DNA from: Pseudomonadota bacterium
Lineage (GTDB): Bacteria; Pseudomonadota; Gammaproteobacteria; Enterobacterales; Enterobacteriaceae
DNA: 7,799 bases
NCBI GenBank assembly: GCA_023425455.1
Contig: JAFACP010000162.1
Location: 1-7,799, forward strand
Direction of reading: 5' to 3'
The translations under genes were made by a program, and so were the position numbers. The notes below the pieces were generated by a model. That model saw only the letters and a list, made by a program, of their open reading frames with translations. It searched no databases and was not told where the DNA came from. The stretch's first letter is position 1. Each line of letters begins with the position of its first letter. Shown here in pieces: positions 1 to 7,799 of this stretch.

Positions 1-1406
1 TTGGAAGGCGTAATGGTCGACCAGTCGACCATGTAAGGATCAATCGCCTCCTTGCTGTTCCAGCCGCGCATCACGGTGTAGCCGTGCCGTTCAAGATAAC
101 CGGGATCGTTCCAGACCTTCGGCAGAATATCTTTGCGCGCCAGCGTCGACGGGACATTCCACGGTGGGTTGACCACCACGTTATTCAGCGCGCTGCTCAT
201 CATTGGCGTTTTACGATCCGGACGACCAACAATCACGCGTGACGCCAGCACTTCACTGCCGTTTTGATAATAGACCAGCGAGTAAGCCGGAATATTGACC
301 ATAATGCCGGTCGACAGGGTACCCGGAAGCAGACGTAAACGCTGAATATTCAGGGCCAGCACCCCTGCCCGCTGCGCCGGCGTCACATTCAGCCAGCTGC
401 GGGTCGACGGCCCAATCACGCCATCGGCACTGAGCCCCTGGCGCAGCTGAAATTGCTTCACCGCCGCCACCAGTTCACGATCGTAAGCTGCGGGTTTATC
501 GCCGGGCACAGCGCTTGTCTTCCCGCTCACCGGTGCGGACGGGCTGACGACCGCACTTTGCGCCTCATCGCCGGGCAAAGCTATCTTCGCGCCATCATCC
601 AGTGCCCCGGCACGTTTGAGAATGTCACGAAGTGCCGGAACATCGCTGCTCCACTGACCGGGGCGCAGCGTGGCCGTGCTACGCAGCTGCGGCCACGGAC
701 GTGTATCAGACACCAGAGAAAGCAGGGATTGATGCATGGTGGCATATTGCGGATGAGCGGGCGCCAGGCTTGCGATAAAGCGTGGCAACTCCCCTTTATC
801 GAGCGACAGCTGCCACTGATTAATGACCGAAAGCGCAGGCGTCGCCAGCTTGTACGGCTTGTCGCTGTACAGCCAGCGGTTGCCGTTGACCGGGATCCCC
901 GCCACAAACTGCAGATACCCCATCATGGCATCGGACAAGACCACGTCGCGAGCAAGCCCGGTGACGGCAGGATCGGTCAAAAGCTCTACCCAGGTAATGA
1001 ACTGCGGCTGAACGCCTGCGATAGCCACTTCCGCCAGCTGCTGTTGAAACGCCTGCACGGCATCGCGATTTTCCCACATCGGTTTCATATCGCGCGCGGC
1101 ATAGAGCAAGGTCAGCGGATTAAGATAGGCCGGCGTATAACCTGAAGGCAGGCCGTCAAGAAGCTGATGGCGCACGCTTCCCGCATCAGTGCCTTCCGGC
1201 AAGGGTTGAATGCCGGCCATGATTGCCGTTGCCGGAGACTGCTCCAGCGGCGAAGAGAGCGACGTCGGCTGCTCAGCTGTCATCGCCGAGCCGTCGGTCG
1301 GTACAATTTCAGGCTCATCAGCCTGCGCGGTAAACAGCGGAGCAAATATCACTGCCAGACACAGACTCAGCGCTGACAGACGACCACGATTTTTCTTTAG
1401 CAACAT
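1..1406 (-). CDS. ldtD: L,D-transpeptidase LdtD (YcbB), 3' end cut off by window edge
   Basis: Periplasmic L,D-transpeptidase that forms 3-3 (mDAP-mDAP) cross-links in peptidoglycan; in E. coli it is tied to envelope stress and beta-lactam tolerance. The frame runs open from ATG at 1406-1404 to the left edge, giving 468 residues of about 615 in E. coli. Residues 1-29 look like a Sec signal peptide: KKNRGR, a hydrophobic core, then an AQA cleavage site before DEPE. An N-terminal scaffold region follows (about 60-270), then a low-complexity linker (about 275-306), a peptidoglycan-binding-like segment (about 307-341, with [21 protein letters not shown]) and the start of the YkuD catalytic domain (from about 366, with [13 protein letters not shown] and VVNPPWNVP). 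The catalytic Cys of the SGCVRV motif (Cys528 in E. coli) lies beyond the edge, so activity cannot be judged. The start has AGGGGG six bases upstream. Identity rests on long recalled matches to E. coli LdtD; the N-terminal 80 residues and the linker are diverged. Confidence 0.95.
   Translation of the reverse strand, partial: MLLKKNRGRLSALSLCLAVIFAPLFTAQADEPEIVPTDGSAMTAEQPTSLSSPLEQSPATAIMAGIQPLPEGTDAGSVRHQLLDGLPSGYTPAYLNPLTLLYAARDMKPMWENRDAVQAFQQQLAEVAIAGVQPQFITWVELLTDPAVTGLARDVVLSDAMMGYLQFVAGIPVNGNRWLYSDKPYKLATPALSVINQWQLSLDKGELPRFIASLAPAHPQYATMHQSLLSLVSDTRPWPQLRSTATLRPGQWSSDVPALRDILKRAGALDDGAKIALPGDEAQSAVVSPSAPVSGKTSAVPGDKPAAYDRELVAAVKQFQLRQGLSADGVIGPSTRSWLNVTPAQRAGVLALNIQRLRLLPGTLSTGIMVNIPAYSLVYYQNGSEVLASRVIVGRPDRKTPMMSSALNNVVVNPPWNVPSTLARKDILPKVWNDPGYLERHGYTVMRGWNSKEAIDPYMVDWSTITPS
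13..32. repeat. 20-bp near-perfect palindrome inside ldtD
   Basis: Arms ATGGTCGAC (13-21) and GTCGACCAT (24-32) are exact reverse complements around a CA centre. Each arm contains a GTCGAC hexamer. It lies in ldtD codons for Met-Val-Asp-Trp-Ser-Thr-Ile. The repeat is certain; any function is unknown and it may simply reflect codon choice. Confidence 0.6.
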
Positions 1407-1412
1407 CCCTTG

Positions 1413-1418
1413 CCCCCT
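1413..1418 (-). promoter_or_regulatory. Ribosome binding site of ldtD
   Basis: On the minus strand this reads AGGGGG, followed by a six-base spacer (CAAGGG) and the ATG at 1406. It supports the chosen ldtD start, which also gives a complete signal peptide. A second purine run, AAGGG, touches the ATG and is too close to serve. Confidence 0.6.
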
Positions 1419-1458
1419 GTTTTATCACGACATGCCCGGTAGTTCGGGGCTTTCCTTC

Positions 1459-1464
1459 ATTATA
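1459..1464 (-). promoter_or_regulatory. Probable sigma-70 -10 box of the ldtD promoter
   Basis: The minus strand reads TATAAT, a perfect -10 hexamer, in the gap between the mukB terminator and ldtD. It predicts a transcript start near 1451-1453 and a leader of about 45 bases. At the usual 16-18 base spacing the -35 position reads GGCAAC, AGGCAA or AAGGCA, none close to TTGACA. That would fit a promoter depending on an activator. The -10 is seen directly; its use as a promoter is inferred. Confidence 0.6.
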
Positions 1465-1495
1465 GAAAGGCATCAATGCTGTTGCCTTACCTTGT

Positions 1496-1510
1496 GTAAA
1501 GAAGTTTAAA
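1496..1510 (+). promoter_or_regulatory. Candidate CpxR box upstream of ldtD
   Basis: The plus strand shows GTAAA, five bases, then TTAAA. The CpxR consensus is GTAAA-N5-GTAAA, so nine of the ten defined bases match. The repeat is centred about 51 bases upstream of the predicted ldtD transcript start, a plausible place for an activator at a promoter with a poor -35. In E. coli, ldtD is reported to be induced by the Cpx envelope stress response, which makes the match meaningful. AT-rich intergenic DNA can give such a match by chance, so binding is an inference. Confidence 0.5.
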
Positions 1511-1540
1511 GAAAACGCAGCAGCAAACACAAGCTAAGCG

Positions 1541-1572
1541 AATAAAAAAAGCGGCGCTTTTTTGCGCCGCTT
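1541..1572 (-). terminator. Rho-independent terminator after mukB
   Basis: On the minus strand a perfect 9-bp stem (AAGCGGCGC paired with GCGCCGCTT, plus-strand arms 1549-1557 and 1564-1572) with a six-base A loop is followed by a T-rich tail (seven Ts in 1550-1544, two of them in the stem). It begins 17 bases after the mukB stop. The U tract lies only on the side read from mukB, so it works for the muk operon; the plus-strand side has no T run. Confidence 0.92.
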
Positions 1573-1589
1573 CAGATGATTAACCTGCA

Positions 1590-4500
1590 TCAGGAGGCGT
1601 CAGCCTCTCCGGGTAATGACTCCGGCGGCTGCGGCGCAAAGCCGCGCAACCCGACAACGTGTACATGCGCGGTGTTCTGGAAGACCTTACGCACCAGCTT
1701 ATAGGTGGTTCCTTTTTCCGGGCTGATGTTCTCCGGCGCGGCGATAATGAGCTGCATATCGAGGCGATCGCAGAGCTCAAACAGCGTGGCGATGGATCGC
1801 GCATCCAGACGCGCCGCTTCATCAAGGAATAGCAGGCGACATGGCGAGATATCTTTGCCGCGCAGGCGACGAGACTCATCTTCCCAGCTCTGGACAACCA
1901 TCACCAGAATAGACATACCGGTACCGATAGCTTCCCCCGTCGACAACGCCCCCGATTCCGCCCGGAGCCAGCCGTCGGAGCCACGGTTAACCTCAACCTC
2001 CATTTCCAGGTAGTTGCGGTAATCCAGCAGCTCTTCCCCGATGGTTTGCGGCGTACGCTGCCCCATGTCGATCTGCGGATTCAGGCGCTGATAAAGCTTC
2101 GCCAGCGCTTCCGAGAAGGTCAGACGGTTACTGTTGAACAGATCCTGATGCTGCTCGTGCTGCTCAGACAGGACATCCAGCAGTGTGGAATGGGCTTCGC
2201 GCACATTGACGTTGAGACGCACGCTGTTGACCTGACCAAAGGAGACGCTCTGCAGCCCCTGGTTCAGCATCCGAATACGGTTCTGCTCGCGCTGAATGGT
2301 CTTGCGGATAATGTTCGCCACGCTGCGGGAGCTGATAGCCAGCTTCTGTTCGCGGGAGGTCAACTCTTCCGTCAGACGGCCCAGTTCAATCTCCATCTGT
2401 TCGATGGCATCAACCGGATCGTCGGTACGGATGATGTCCTGACGAATACGCTCGCGCAGGTGCTGGTAGACGGCGACAAAGAACTGGATCTTCCGCTCCG
2501 GACGTTTCGGATCTTCCGACATCCGCAGCACGTCGCGCAGATGTTCGTTATCCGCCACCGCCAGTCGTAGCGCACCCAACGCCTTATCCGACATGGAACG
2601 CAGCTCATCGCCAGAGAGATAGGCCAGCTCACGGCGATGCAGGCGGCGTTCAACACCGTTGTCTTTCACCATCCGCATTACCGCGCACCAGCCGGCCTTG
2701 GCGGTAACCACCTGTTCGCGCATTTCGTGATAATCACGTTCCAGCTTGCGCAGACGACGGGTAAGGTTATCCATCTCCGCTTCACAGAAGGTCAGCGCTT
2801 TTTCAAGCTGGTTGCGGCGCGCACGGTTATTACTCAACTGGCTGTGCAGTTCGTCGCGGCGGATACGCGCCCGCTCTTCCGCACCACTGTCGGCGCGAAC
2901 GCCAATATCCTGCAGCTCTTTTTGCAGATCGTTTAACAGCTCTTTTTTCGTGTCAAAGGAGCTTTTCAGCGAGGCCAGCACCTGGCTGTACTGGCTGAGC
3001 TGCGCCGCGTGGCTACGCATGGCCTCGCGAGCGCGGGTACGCTCCGCTTCTGCCTGCTCCAGACGCTGACGCAGTTTTTCGTTCAGATCGCTGTTGCCGC
3101 TCAACATTTCAGCGGAATCGGAGTAGCCGAAGTGGGCGCGACGCTGCACCACTTCCGTCAGGGCAAACGCCTGCTGACGCGCTTCACGCTGAACCTGTTG
3201 CGACCAGGCATAGTCCTCTTTCAGCTGTTCAAACTGTTCCGGATCGCTCTGTAGCACAGAGACCATCGGCTCCAGTTTCGCCAGCTGATTGCCGTGTTGC
3301 TGGACGAATCGCGCGGCCTCCTGCGCTTCATCCAGACGCGCCTGGATTTCATCCACACGGTCAGCCAGCGTCTCGTCCGCCAGCAGGTTCAGGCGCGGCA
3401 GAATACGGTTCAGCGCGGCAACGCCCTCTTTCGCCTGTTCGAACTGCACGCGACTCTGCTGGTTATCGTTTTCATGGCTTGCAATCGCTCGCTCCAGCTC
3501 ACCGCGACGGGTGTTGAGCTTACGAATTTCGGCTTCCGGATCGGCCTCAAACGCGACCGCAAGGTGGCTACCGATAAAGCGGCTGAAGGCCTGGTGCAGA
3601 CGCTGGGTTTTCTGGACGTCGAAAGATAAGGTCGCAAACCGTTCAGAGAGTGTTTCGCGTTCGGCATGCAGACTCTCGATCCGGCTTTCGCGCGCTGCGC
3701 GGCCAAACAGTGGCAATGACGGGAAGCGCGAGTAACGCCACTGGCGGTCAGCGATTTTTACGACCACCGCATTTTCCAGCTCATCAACGCTGAACACGCT
3801 GTCATCGAACGACTGCGGATCCCCTTCGATCAGGTAGAGATCTTCCGGGCAATCTTCCAGCCCGGCAAGCTGGTCGGCAATCAGGGAGAGATCCGGCACC
3901 ACAATCGCGTTACGCGACGGGCCATACAGCGCCGAGAAGTACGGCGCATCATCGAGGCCAACATCGTCGTAAATTTCGGACAGCAGCACGCCGCCAAACC
4001 GTTCTGCGAGTGCATTCAGGCGCGCATCTTCGGCACCGCCTGGCTGGCTTAAACGCTCAATTTCTTCGTCGACGTCACGCTTGCGTGCGCCCACTTCGTC
4101 ACGCTCGACGATGGCTTCACGCTCACGCTCCAGCAGCTGTTGCAGGTACTCGGTGACCTCCTGACCGGCGCTAAACTCCTCGCCGCACTGCTCACTGAGC
4201 TGGCTCAGGCTACTCTGCGCCGCCAGCCAGACGGGCGCTCGCTGCAGCAGTGCCTGCGAGCGAGACTGCAGCTGCTCCATCTCCTGACGCAGGGTCATAC
4301 GCTGTTCGCTGGCGCTGGAAACGGTGTCGGAGAGCGCGGCGATACGCGCCTCCAGCTCCTGATGCAGGGCTTCCAGCTGGTCAACATCGTAGGTTTTGCC
4401 CTGCCGCTTGCAGAAGTCAGCCAGCAGGCGCTCGGCCTCCTGCTGCTCGCGCAGACGCTGCTCCAGCTCGTTCAGACGCATACGCAGCGGCTGAAGCTGC

Positions 4501-6038
4501 TCCGCCAGATGGCGCTGATTGACACCGTCGCGCAGCAGTTCGCGAGCCACATCCCACGCTTCATTACGCGCCAGCGGGCCATTAATGGCCACCACCAGCT
4601 GGTAAGCCTGTTCGAACTGGCTGTGTGCCGTTTGCGCGACGCTCATTTTCTGTTCGAGAGAGAGCAGTTTTTCGGTCGCTTCCTGCTCTTTCGCCTGGAA
4701 GGTTTCCAGCCATTCGTCAGCGCTGTCCGGGGTTAAATCCGGCAGATGGCACAACGCCTGAGCACGCTGCAAAGCCTGCAGCGCCTGGGTGTACTGAATC
4801 GCACGCGTCTGCTGTACGTCGAGCGCCTGCTGGTAATCGGCGAGCTGGCTTTTCAGCTCATCCACTTCCAGCTCTGCGGCTTCCGCGCGGGCTTCGTTCT
4901 CTTCCTGCATGTCGGCGGCTTCGGCCACCACTTCATTTTGCTCTTCGAGACGGATCTGCAGCTCATCGAGATCGGCTTCATAGCGCTCGATTTTTTCCTG
5001 CTGACGCAGCGCGGTCTGTACGAGGTTCAGGTGATCGCTGGCTGCCTGGTAGTCGGCCTCCAGGTCGCCTTCGGCACCGGTATGTTCGCCCAGCTCGCGC
5101 GCCATCTCGACATGCTTATACTGTTCCGCCACCAGCTGTTTGCGCGAGGTGAATAGCTCACGACGGTACTCCAGCGCCTGATCGAGATGAATACGGCGCT
5201 CGTTAGCATGGCGCATATAGTCCGCAGCCACGTAGTTGGTGGCTTCGCTGATCAGATGTTTAAACAGATCGCGATCGGACTGGGTAACGCGAATCGCTTC
5301 CAGCGTCATGCGGTTCTCGCGCAGCGCGGCTTCCATATCCTGGAAAGCCTTACGCACACCGCTGTTTTCCGGCAGCAGGTAATCACGCAGCGAGCGGGTA
5401 ATCGCACTTGAGATACCGCCATACAGGGAGGCTTCGATCAGACGGTAGTATTTGCTACGGTCAGAGGCGCTACGCAGACGCCGCGCCACAATGCCCAGAT
5501 CGAACATCAGGGAGTGGTAATCGGTAATCGAGTTGAACTGCTTGAACTGCACGCCTTCGATGGTATCGAGCTTATCTTTCAGCTCCTGCAGCGTCAGCAC
5601 CCGCGCCTGACGTTCGTTAAGCGTTTCGGTCAGCAGCGCGGTCGGCTGCATGGATGTGGGCAGCCCCTGAATGGCAAACGGTTTGATATCCACTTTGCGG
5701 TCGCGACCGGCGACCTGCTGCAGACGCACGCCAACCACCACGCGCTGGTGACGCGAGTTGATCACGTCCAGTACCGAGTAACAGACCCCGGCTTTCAGCT
5801 TCCCGTGCAGGCCTTTATCGCGGGAACCGCTTGTCGCGCCCGCTTCCGTGGTGTTACGAAAGTGCAGCAGCGTCAAATCGGGGATTAATGCCGTGACGAA
5901 CGCCGCCATGGTGGTGGACTTGCCGGCGCCGTTACCGCCAGAAAGGGTGGTAACCAGTTCATCGAGATCGAAGGTACGGGCAAAGAAGCCGTTCCAGTTA
6001 ATCAGCGTTAGTGAGCGAAATTTACCGCGTTCAATCAT
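1590..6038 (-). CDS. mukB: Chromosome partition protein MukB (condensin SMC-like ATPase)
   Basis: Subunit of the MukBEF condensin, which binds DNA, extrudes and organises loops on the nucleoid and stimulates topoisomerase IV. The frame is intact and gives 1482 residues (1486 in E. coli). The N-terminal head carries Walker [10 protein letters not shown], at 34-42 (Lys40). Long Glu/Gln/Leu-rich coiled coils follow (about 280-640), then the hinge (about 650-800, including [21 protein letters not shown]), the returning coil and the C-terminal head. That head has the ABC signature ([11 protein letters not shown], Ser1366) and Walker B ([11 protein letters not shown], Asp1406 and Glu1407). All sit at the E. 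coli numbers, so no insertion or deletion is expected between these landmarks. Hinge acidic residues Asp697, Asp745 and Glu753, implicated in E. coli in ParC binding, are present. The protein is four residues shorter at its C-terminus. The start overlaps the mukE stop by one base (TAATG) and has a GGAGGAA ribosome site. Nothing is missing, so it should be functional. Confidence 0.99.
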   Translation of the reverse strand: MIERGKFRSLTLINWNGFFARTFDLDELVTTLSGGNGAGKSTTMAAFVTALIPDLTLLHFRNTTEAGATSGSRDKGLHGKLKAGVCYSVLDVINSRHQRVVVGVRLQQVAGRDRKVDIKPFAIQGLPTSMQPTALLTETLNERQARVLTLQELKDKLDTIEGVQFKQFNSITDYHSLMFDLGIVARRLRSASDRSKYYRLIEASLYGGISSAITRSLRDYLLPENSGVRKAFQDMEAALRENRMTLEAIRVTQSDRDLFKHLISEATNYVAADYMRHANERRIHLDQALEYRRELFTSRKQLVAEQYKHVEMARELGEHTGAEGDLEADYQAASDHLNLVQTALRQQEKIERYEADLDELQIRLEEQNEVVAEAADMQEENEARAEAAELEVDELKSQLADYQQALDVQQTRAIQYTQALQALQRAQALCHLPDLTPDSADEWLETFQAKEQEATEKLLSLEQKMSVAQTAHSQFEQAYQLVVAINGPLARNEAWDVARELLRDGVNQRHLAEQLQPLRMRLNELEQRLREQQEAERLLADFCKRQGKTYDVDQLEALHQELEARIAALSDTVSSASEQRMTLRQEMEQLQSRSQALLQRAPVWLAAQSSLSQLSEQCGEEFSAGQEVTEYLQQLLEREREAIVERDEVGARKRDVDEEIERLSQPGGAEDARLNALAERFGGVLLSEIYDDVGLDDAPYFSALYGPSRNAIVVPDLSLIADQLAGLEDCPEDLYLIEGDPQSFDDSVFSVDELENAVVVKIADRQWRYSRFPSLPLFGRAARESRIESLHAERETLSERFATLSFDVQKTQRLHQAFSRFIGSHLAVAFEADPEAEIRKLNTRRGELERAIASHENDNQQSRVQFEQAKEGVAALNRILPRLNLLADETLADRVDEIQARLDEAQEAARFVQQHGNQLAKLEPMVSVLQSDPEQFEQLKEDYAWSQQVQREARQQAFALTEVVQRRAHFGYSDSAEMLSGNSDLNEKLRQRLEQAEAERTRAREAMRSHAAQLSQYSQVLASLKSSFDTKKELLNDLQKELQDIGVRADSGAEERARIRRDELHSQLSNNRARRNQLEKALTFCEAEMDNLTRRLRKLERDYHEMREQVVTAKAGWCAVMRMVKDNGVERRLHRRELAYLSGDELRSMSDKALGALRLAVADNEHLRDVLRMSEDPKRPERKIQFFVAVYQHLRERIRQDIIRTDDPVDAIEQMEIELGRLTEELTSREQKLAISSRSVANIIRKTIQREQNRIRMLNQGLQSVSFGQVNSVRLNVNVREAHSTLLDVLSEQHEQHQDLFNSNRLTFSEALAKLYQRLNPQIDMGQRTPQTIGEELLDYRNYLEMEVEVNRGSDGWLRAESGALSTGEAIGTGMSILVMVVQSWEDESRRLRGKDISPCRLLFLDEAARLDARSIATLFELCDRLDMQLIIAAPENISPEKGTTYKLVRKVFQNTAHVHVVGLRGFAPQPPESLPGEADAS

Positions 6039-6742
6039 TACTCTTCCTCCCCGCTATCCGGCTGATTGTCTTCATGCTCGTCATTGAGCTGCAAATGGTT
6101 CTCCACCGGCATCGCTTCACCGTCGCGGATCATACGCAGCTGTGCTTCACGCACGTCATCACCGGCACGTACGTCTGCCCCGAAGCGGAACACGGATTCC
6201 GTGATGCGGAATTTGCTGCTGTCGTGGCCCATAAACCAGACCATGCCCAGACGGCGCAGACGGTTCAGGGAGGAGCGTACTTTTTCCTGTAACTTCTGAC
6301 GATCGAGGTCTGACCCCGTCGAACGGTTATTCACCAGCTTGAGCAGCTTGCTCTCATCCGCCAGCGCTAACAGCTCATCGTAGAGCTCCTGCTGAGTGAA
6401 AATCCCTTCGTTAGCCAGACGTTCCGGGCTGAGGTAGAGGTAGCAGAGAATTTTGCCGACCATCATATCCAGCTCTGACAGTACCGAGCGTGGGATAAGC
6501 GTCGTGGAGCGCGGACGCAGGTAGAAAAAACCTTCCGGCGCACGGATGAGTTCAACGTTGTAACGCGCATAGAACTCCTCGAGATACTCCTGGAAATCCA
6601 TTAAAAAAGCGTGATTATCCAGCTCGTCAAGACCAATGTGACGACCGGCACGCAGCTGGCTGTCCAGCGCCGGAAACAACGGATTCGCCAGCGCCTGTGC
6701 CAGCTTAAGTGGCATCACTTGTTCAATATTTGTCAATGACAT
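6038..6742 (-). CDS. mukE: Chromosome partition protein MukE
   Basis: Winged-helix subunit of the MukBEF condensin. In known structures a MukE dimer binds the MukF linker and helps control MukB ATPase and DNA entrapment. Starting at ATG 6742, the product is 234 residues, the same length as the current E. coli protein. It matches E. coli MukE nearly throughout (for example [19 protein letters not shown] at about 33-51 and [21 protein letters not shown] at about 154-174). The C-terminus is acidic and ends DSGEEE. The start overlaps the mukF stop by 20 bases. The frame remains open upstream to 6949, but that extension lies within mukF and does not resemble MukE. A second in-frame ATG at residue 10 (6715) would give 225 residues, the length of older annotations, but it lacks a visible ribosome site, whereas AAGG sits nine bases before the ATG at 6742. 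Confidence 0.98.
   Translation of the reverse strand: MSLTNIEQVMPLKLAQALANPLFPALDSQLRAGRHIGLDELDNHAFLMDFQEYLEEFYARYNVELIRAPEGFFYLRPRSTTLIPRSVLSELDMMVGKILCYLYLSPERLANEGIFTQQELYDELLALADESKLLKLVNNRSTGSDLDRQKLQEKVRSSLNRLRRLGMVWFMGHDSSKFRITESVFRFGADVRAGDDVREAQLRMIRDGEAMPVENHLQLNDEHEDNQPDSGEEE
6044..6050 (-). promoter_or_regulatory. Ribosome binding site of mukB, inside the mukE coding end
   Basis: The minus strand reads GGAGGAA, then GAGTA, then the mukB ATG. The site lies within the last codons of mukE (GGG GAG GAA GAG TAA, Gly-Glu-Glu-Glu-stop). It is a near-ideal Shine-Dalgarno sequence at five-base spacing and confirms the mukB start at 6038. Confidence 0.9.
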
Positions 6743-7799
6743 GCGCCTGTACCTTGGCTCCGTAATCGTTAATCGGCTGCCACTTCGGCGGCAGTCCGGT
6801 GAAATCTGCTTGCGCGACACCCAGGCGCACGGCCTGATCCACAACAATGCGGGCGATGTCGAAATGGCGAGCGCGGGGATATTGCGCCAGATAGTCGCGA
6901 ACAACCAGCCCAAGATCCAGCGGCGCTTGTCTGGTTTTATAGACAGCAAGCTGTTCTTCGATCATGGCGGCGAGCTGTTCACGAATTTCGTTAAACTCTT
7001 CGTATTCCAGATCGGGTGGCAGTTCGCCGGTCACCTCTTCATCACGTAACGCCATCTCTTCGTCACGCATGTCGAGCAGACGGTCGGCACTGGCATAGGT
7101 CAGCGCCCACGGCGCATCAAACCAGTTCTGCACCGACTGGCGCAGACGCTGTGCAAAGACGCGGTTTTTATCCATATCGATAGCGGTACGGATAAATTTA
7201 TGCACGTGACGGTCGTAACCGATCCACAGGTCGATCGACTGCTGGCCCCAGCTAATGATGCGATCGAGTTTGCTTTGTAAATCGAACACCAGACGATCGA
7301 CAAAATGCAGATCGTCATGCGCCAGGGTGGCATCCTGAATGCGCAGCAGGTTTGCCTGCAGCTTGTCACCTGCGGCTTCCAGCGTGTCCTGCAGCTCTCG
7401 CAGCGTACCGGACGTTTCGGACAGCAACAGTTCGCAGCTGGAGATGGCGGCACGCCAGTCTTTATTCAGCAGCTGTGCAATATCGTCTTTCACCTGCTGC
7501 TGCTGTTCATCCATCAGGCGCTGGGTCAGATCGATGCTGTCGAAGATCTCCGCCACTGAATATTTGAGAGGGGCGTAGACGTTGCGATGCCAGTGAAACT
7601 CGTCGCCGTTCTCATCCGCCGCGTCGGCCGCGCGCTTCAGCTCGCCCGCCACAATGGAGAGCTGCATTGAGAGGCGCAGCGTGGAGAATTCGCGCTGACG
7701 GATGTAGTAATCGGTAATGCCGATGCCCAGCGGCGTCAGACGATAGATGGCGTTTCCTTCCGCCTGCTCGCTGGTAAAGCGGTTCAGCAGACGTTGACG
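6723..7799 (-). CDS. mukF: Chromosome partition protein MukF (kleisin), 5' end cut off by window edge
   Basis: Kleisin subunit of MukBEF. It dimerises through its N-terminal region, binds the MukB neck and the opposing MukB head, and carries MukE. The frame is open from the right edge to TGA at 6725-6723 and encodes 358 residues, aligning with residues 83-440 of the 440-residue E. coli protein. It begins [21 protein letters not shown], part of the N-terminal winged-helix region. A helical middle follows, then an acidic linker (about 325-365, [14 protein letters not shown] and [11 protein letters not shown]), the type of segment that binds MukE in E. coli. The C-terminal winged helix ends [11 protein letters not shown]. 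The ATG at 7667 is internal, not the start. About 82 N-terminal residues and any promoter lie outside the window; in E. coli the operon continues upstream with cmoM (smtA). The frame is intact and closely similar to E. coli. Confidence 0.98.
   Translation of the reverse strand, partial: RQRLLNRFTSEQAEGNAIYRLTPLGIGITDYYIRQREFSTLRLSMQLSIVAGELKRAADAADENGDEFHWHRNVYAPLKYSVAEIFDSIDLTQRLMDEQQQQVKDDIAQLLNKDWRAAISSCELLLSETSGTLRELQDTLEAAGDKLQANLLRIQDATLAHDDLHFVDRLVFDLQSKLDRIISWGQQSIDLWIGYDRHVHKFIRTAIDMDKNRVFAQRLRQSVQNWFDAPWALTYASADRLLDMRDEEMALRDEEVTGELPPDLEYEEFNEIREQLAAMIEEQLAVYKTRQAPLDLGLVVRDYLAQYPRARHFDIARIVVDQAVRLGVAQADFTGLPPKWQPINDYGAKVQAHVIDKY
6752..6755 (-). promoter_or_regulatory. Likely ribosome binding site of mukE, inside mukF
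   Basis: The minus strand reads AAGG, nine bases before the ATG at 6742. GGAG (6758-6761) lies further out at 15 bases, and ACAGG (6746-6750) is too close at three. The site is weaker than that of mukB, which fits mukE being translated partly by ribosomes finishing mukF. It favours the 234-residue start over the one nine codons later. Confidence 0.5.

Noticed and set aside
453..1145. 230-codon open frame on the plus strand opposite ldtD
   Set aside because: It is fully antisense to a well-recognised gene, rich in Arg and His as expected of a shadow frame in GC-rich DNA, and resembles no family I know.
1434..1450. Possible hairpin in the ldtD leader (GCCC paired with GGGC)
   Set aside because: Only four pairs hold before a mismatch, and no T run follows, so it is too weak to call a terminator or riboswitch.
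1318..1530. 70-codon minus-strand frame across the ldtD promoter region
   Set aside because: It overlaps the ldtD signal peptide in another frame and covers the predicted promoter, with no family resemblance.
4140..4736. 198-codon plus-strand frame, and several others, opposite mukB
   Set aside because: Leu/Gln/Ala-rich translations are the complement of the MukB coiled-coil codons. MukB in the other strand is intact and conserved.
6743..6949. A 69-residue N-terminal extension of MukE
   Set aside because: The extension lies in another frame of conserved mukF sequence, does not resemble MukE, and the 234-residue form matches the E. coli length.
1..7799. Mobile element, CRISPR array, tRNA, phage or defence system
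   Set aside because: The window is filled with conserved core genes in their usual order, with no repeats, attachment sites or foreign-looking stretch.

Overview
The window is an ordinary chromosomal segment of a gammaproteobacterium of the family Enterobacteriaceae. All genes lie on the minus strand, in the order mukF (5' end cut off by the right edge), mukE, mukB, then ldtD (formerly ycbB; 3' end cut off by the left edge). This is the gene order known from the Escherichia coli chromosome. The proteins match the E. coli ones, as I remember them, nearly residue for residue in MukF, MukE and MukB, and less closely in LdtD. The 1482-residue MukB (1486 in E. coli) and the diverged LdtD linker suggest an Enterobacter/Klebsiella-like relative rather than Escherichia itself. 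I cannot fix the genus by eye.

Layout from the right edge, in the direction of transcription. mukF (7799 to 6723) lacks codons for about 82 N-terminal residues. mukE (6742 to 6038) overlaps mukF by 20 bases. mukB (6038 to 1590) overlaps mukE by one base in a TAATG junction. A strong intrinsic terminator (about 1572 to 1541) follows mukB closely. A 183-base intergenic region (1589 to 1407) holds this terminator, a probable sigma-70 -10 box and a CpxR-box-like direct repeat. ldtD then runs from 1406 off the left edge. No RNA gene, mobile element, CRISPR array or foreign island is visible, and no stretch over 300 bases lacks a gene.

MukB, MukE and MukF form the MukBEF condensin (SMC-like) complex. 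MukB is the ATPase with long coiled-coil arms, MukF is the kleisin that bridges the MukB heads, and MukE is the winged-helix partner bound to MukF. The complex organises the chromosome and works with topoisomerase IV. The overlapping frames fit translational coupling of subunits needed in fixed ratio. ldtD encodes a periplasmic L,D-transpeptidase that makes 3-3 peptidoglycan cross-links. It is functionally unrelated and seems to be a separate transcription unit with its own, probably stress-controlled, promoter.

I looked for an undescribed system and found none. The findings are modest: a CpxR-like site at ldtD, the way gene junctions are packed into coding sequence, a near-perfect palindrome in ldtD, and small lineage differences in MukB and LdtD.
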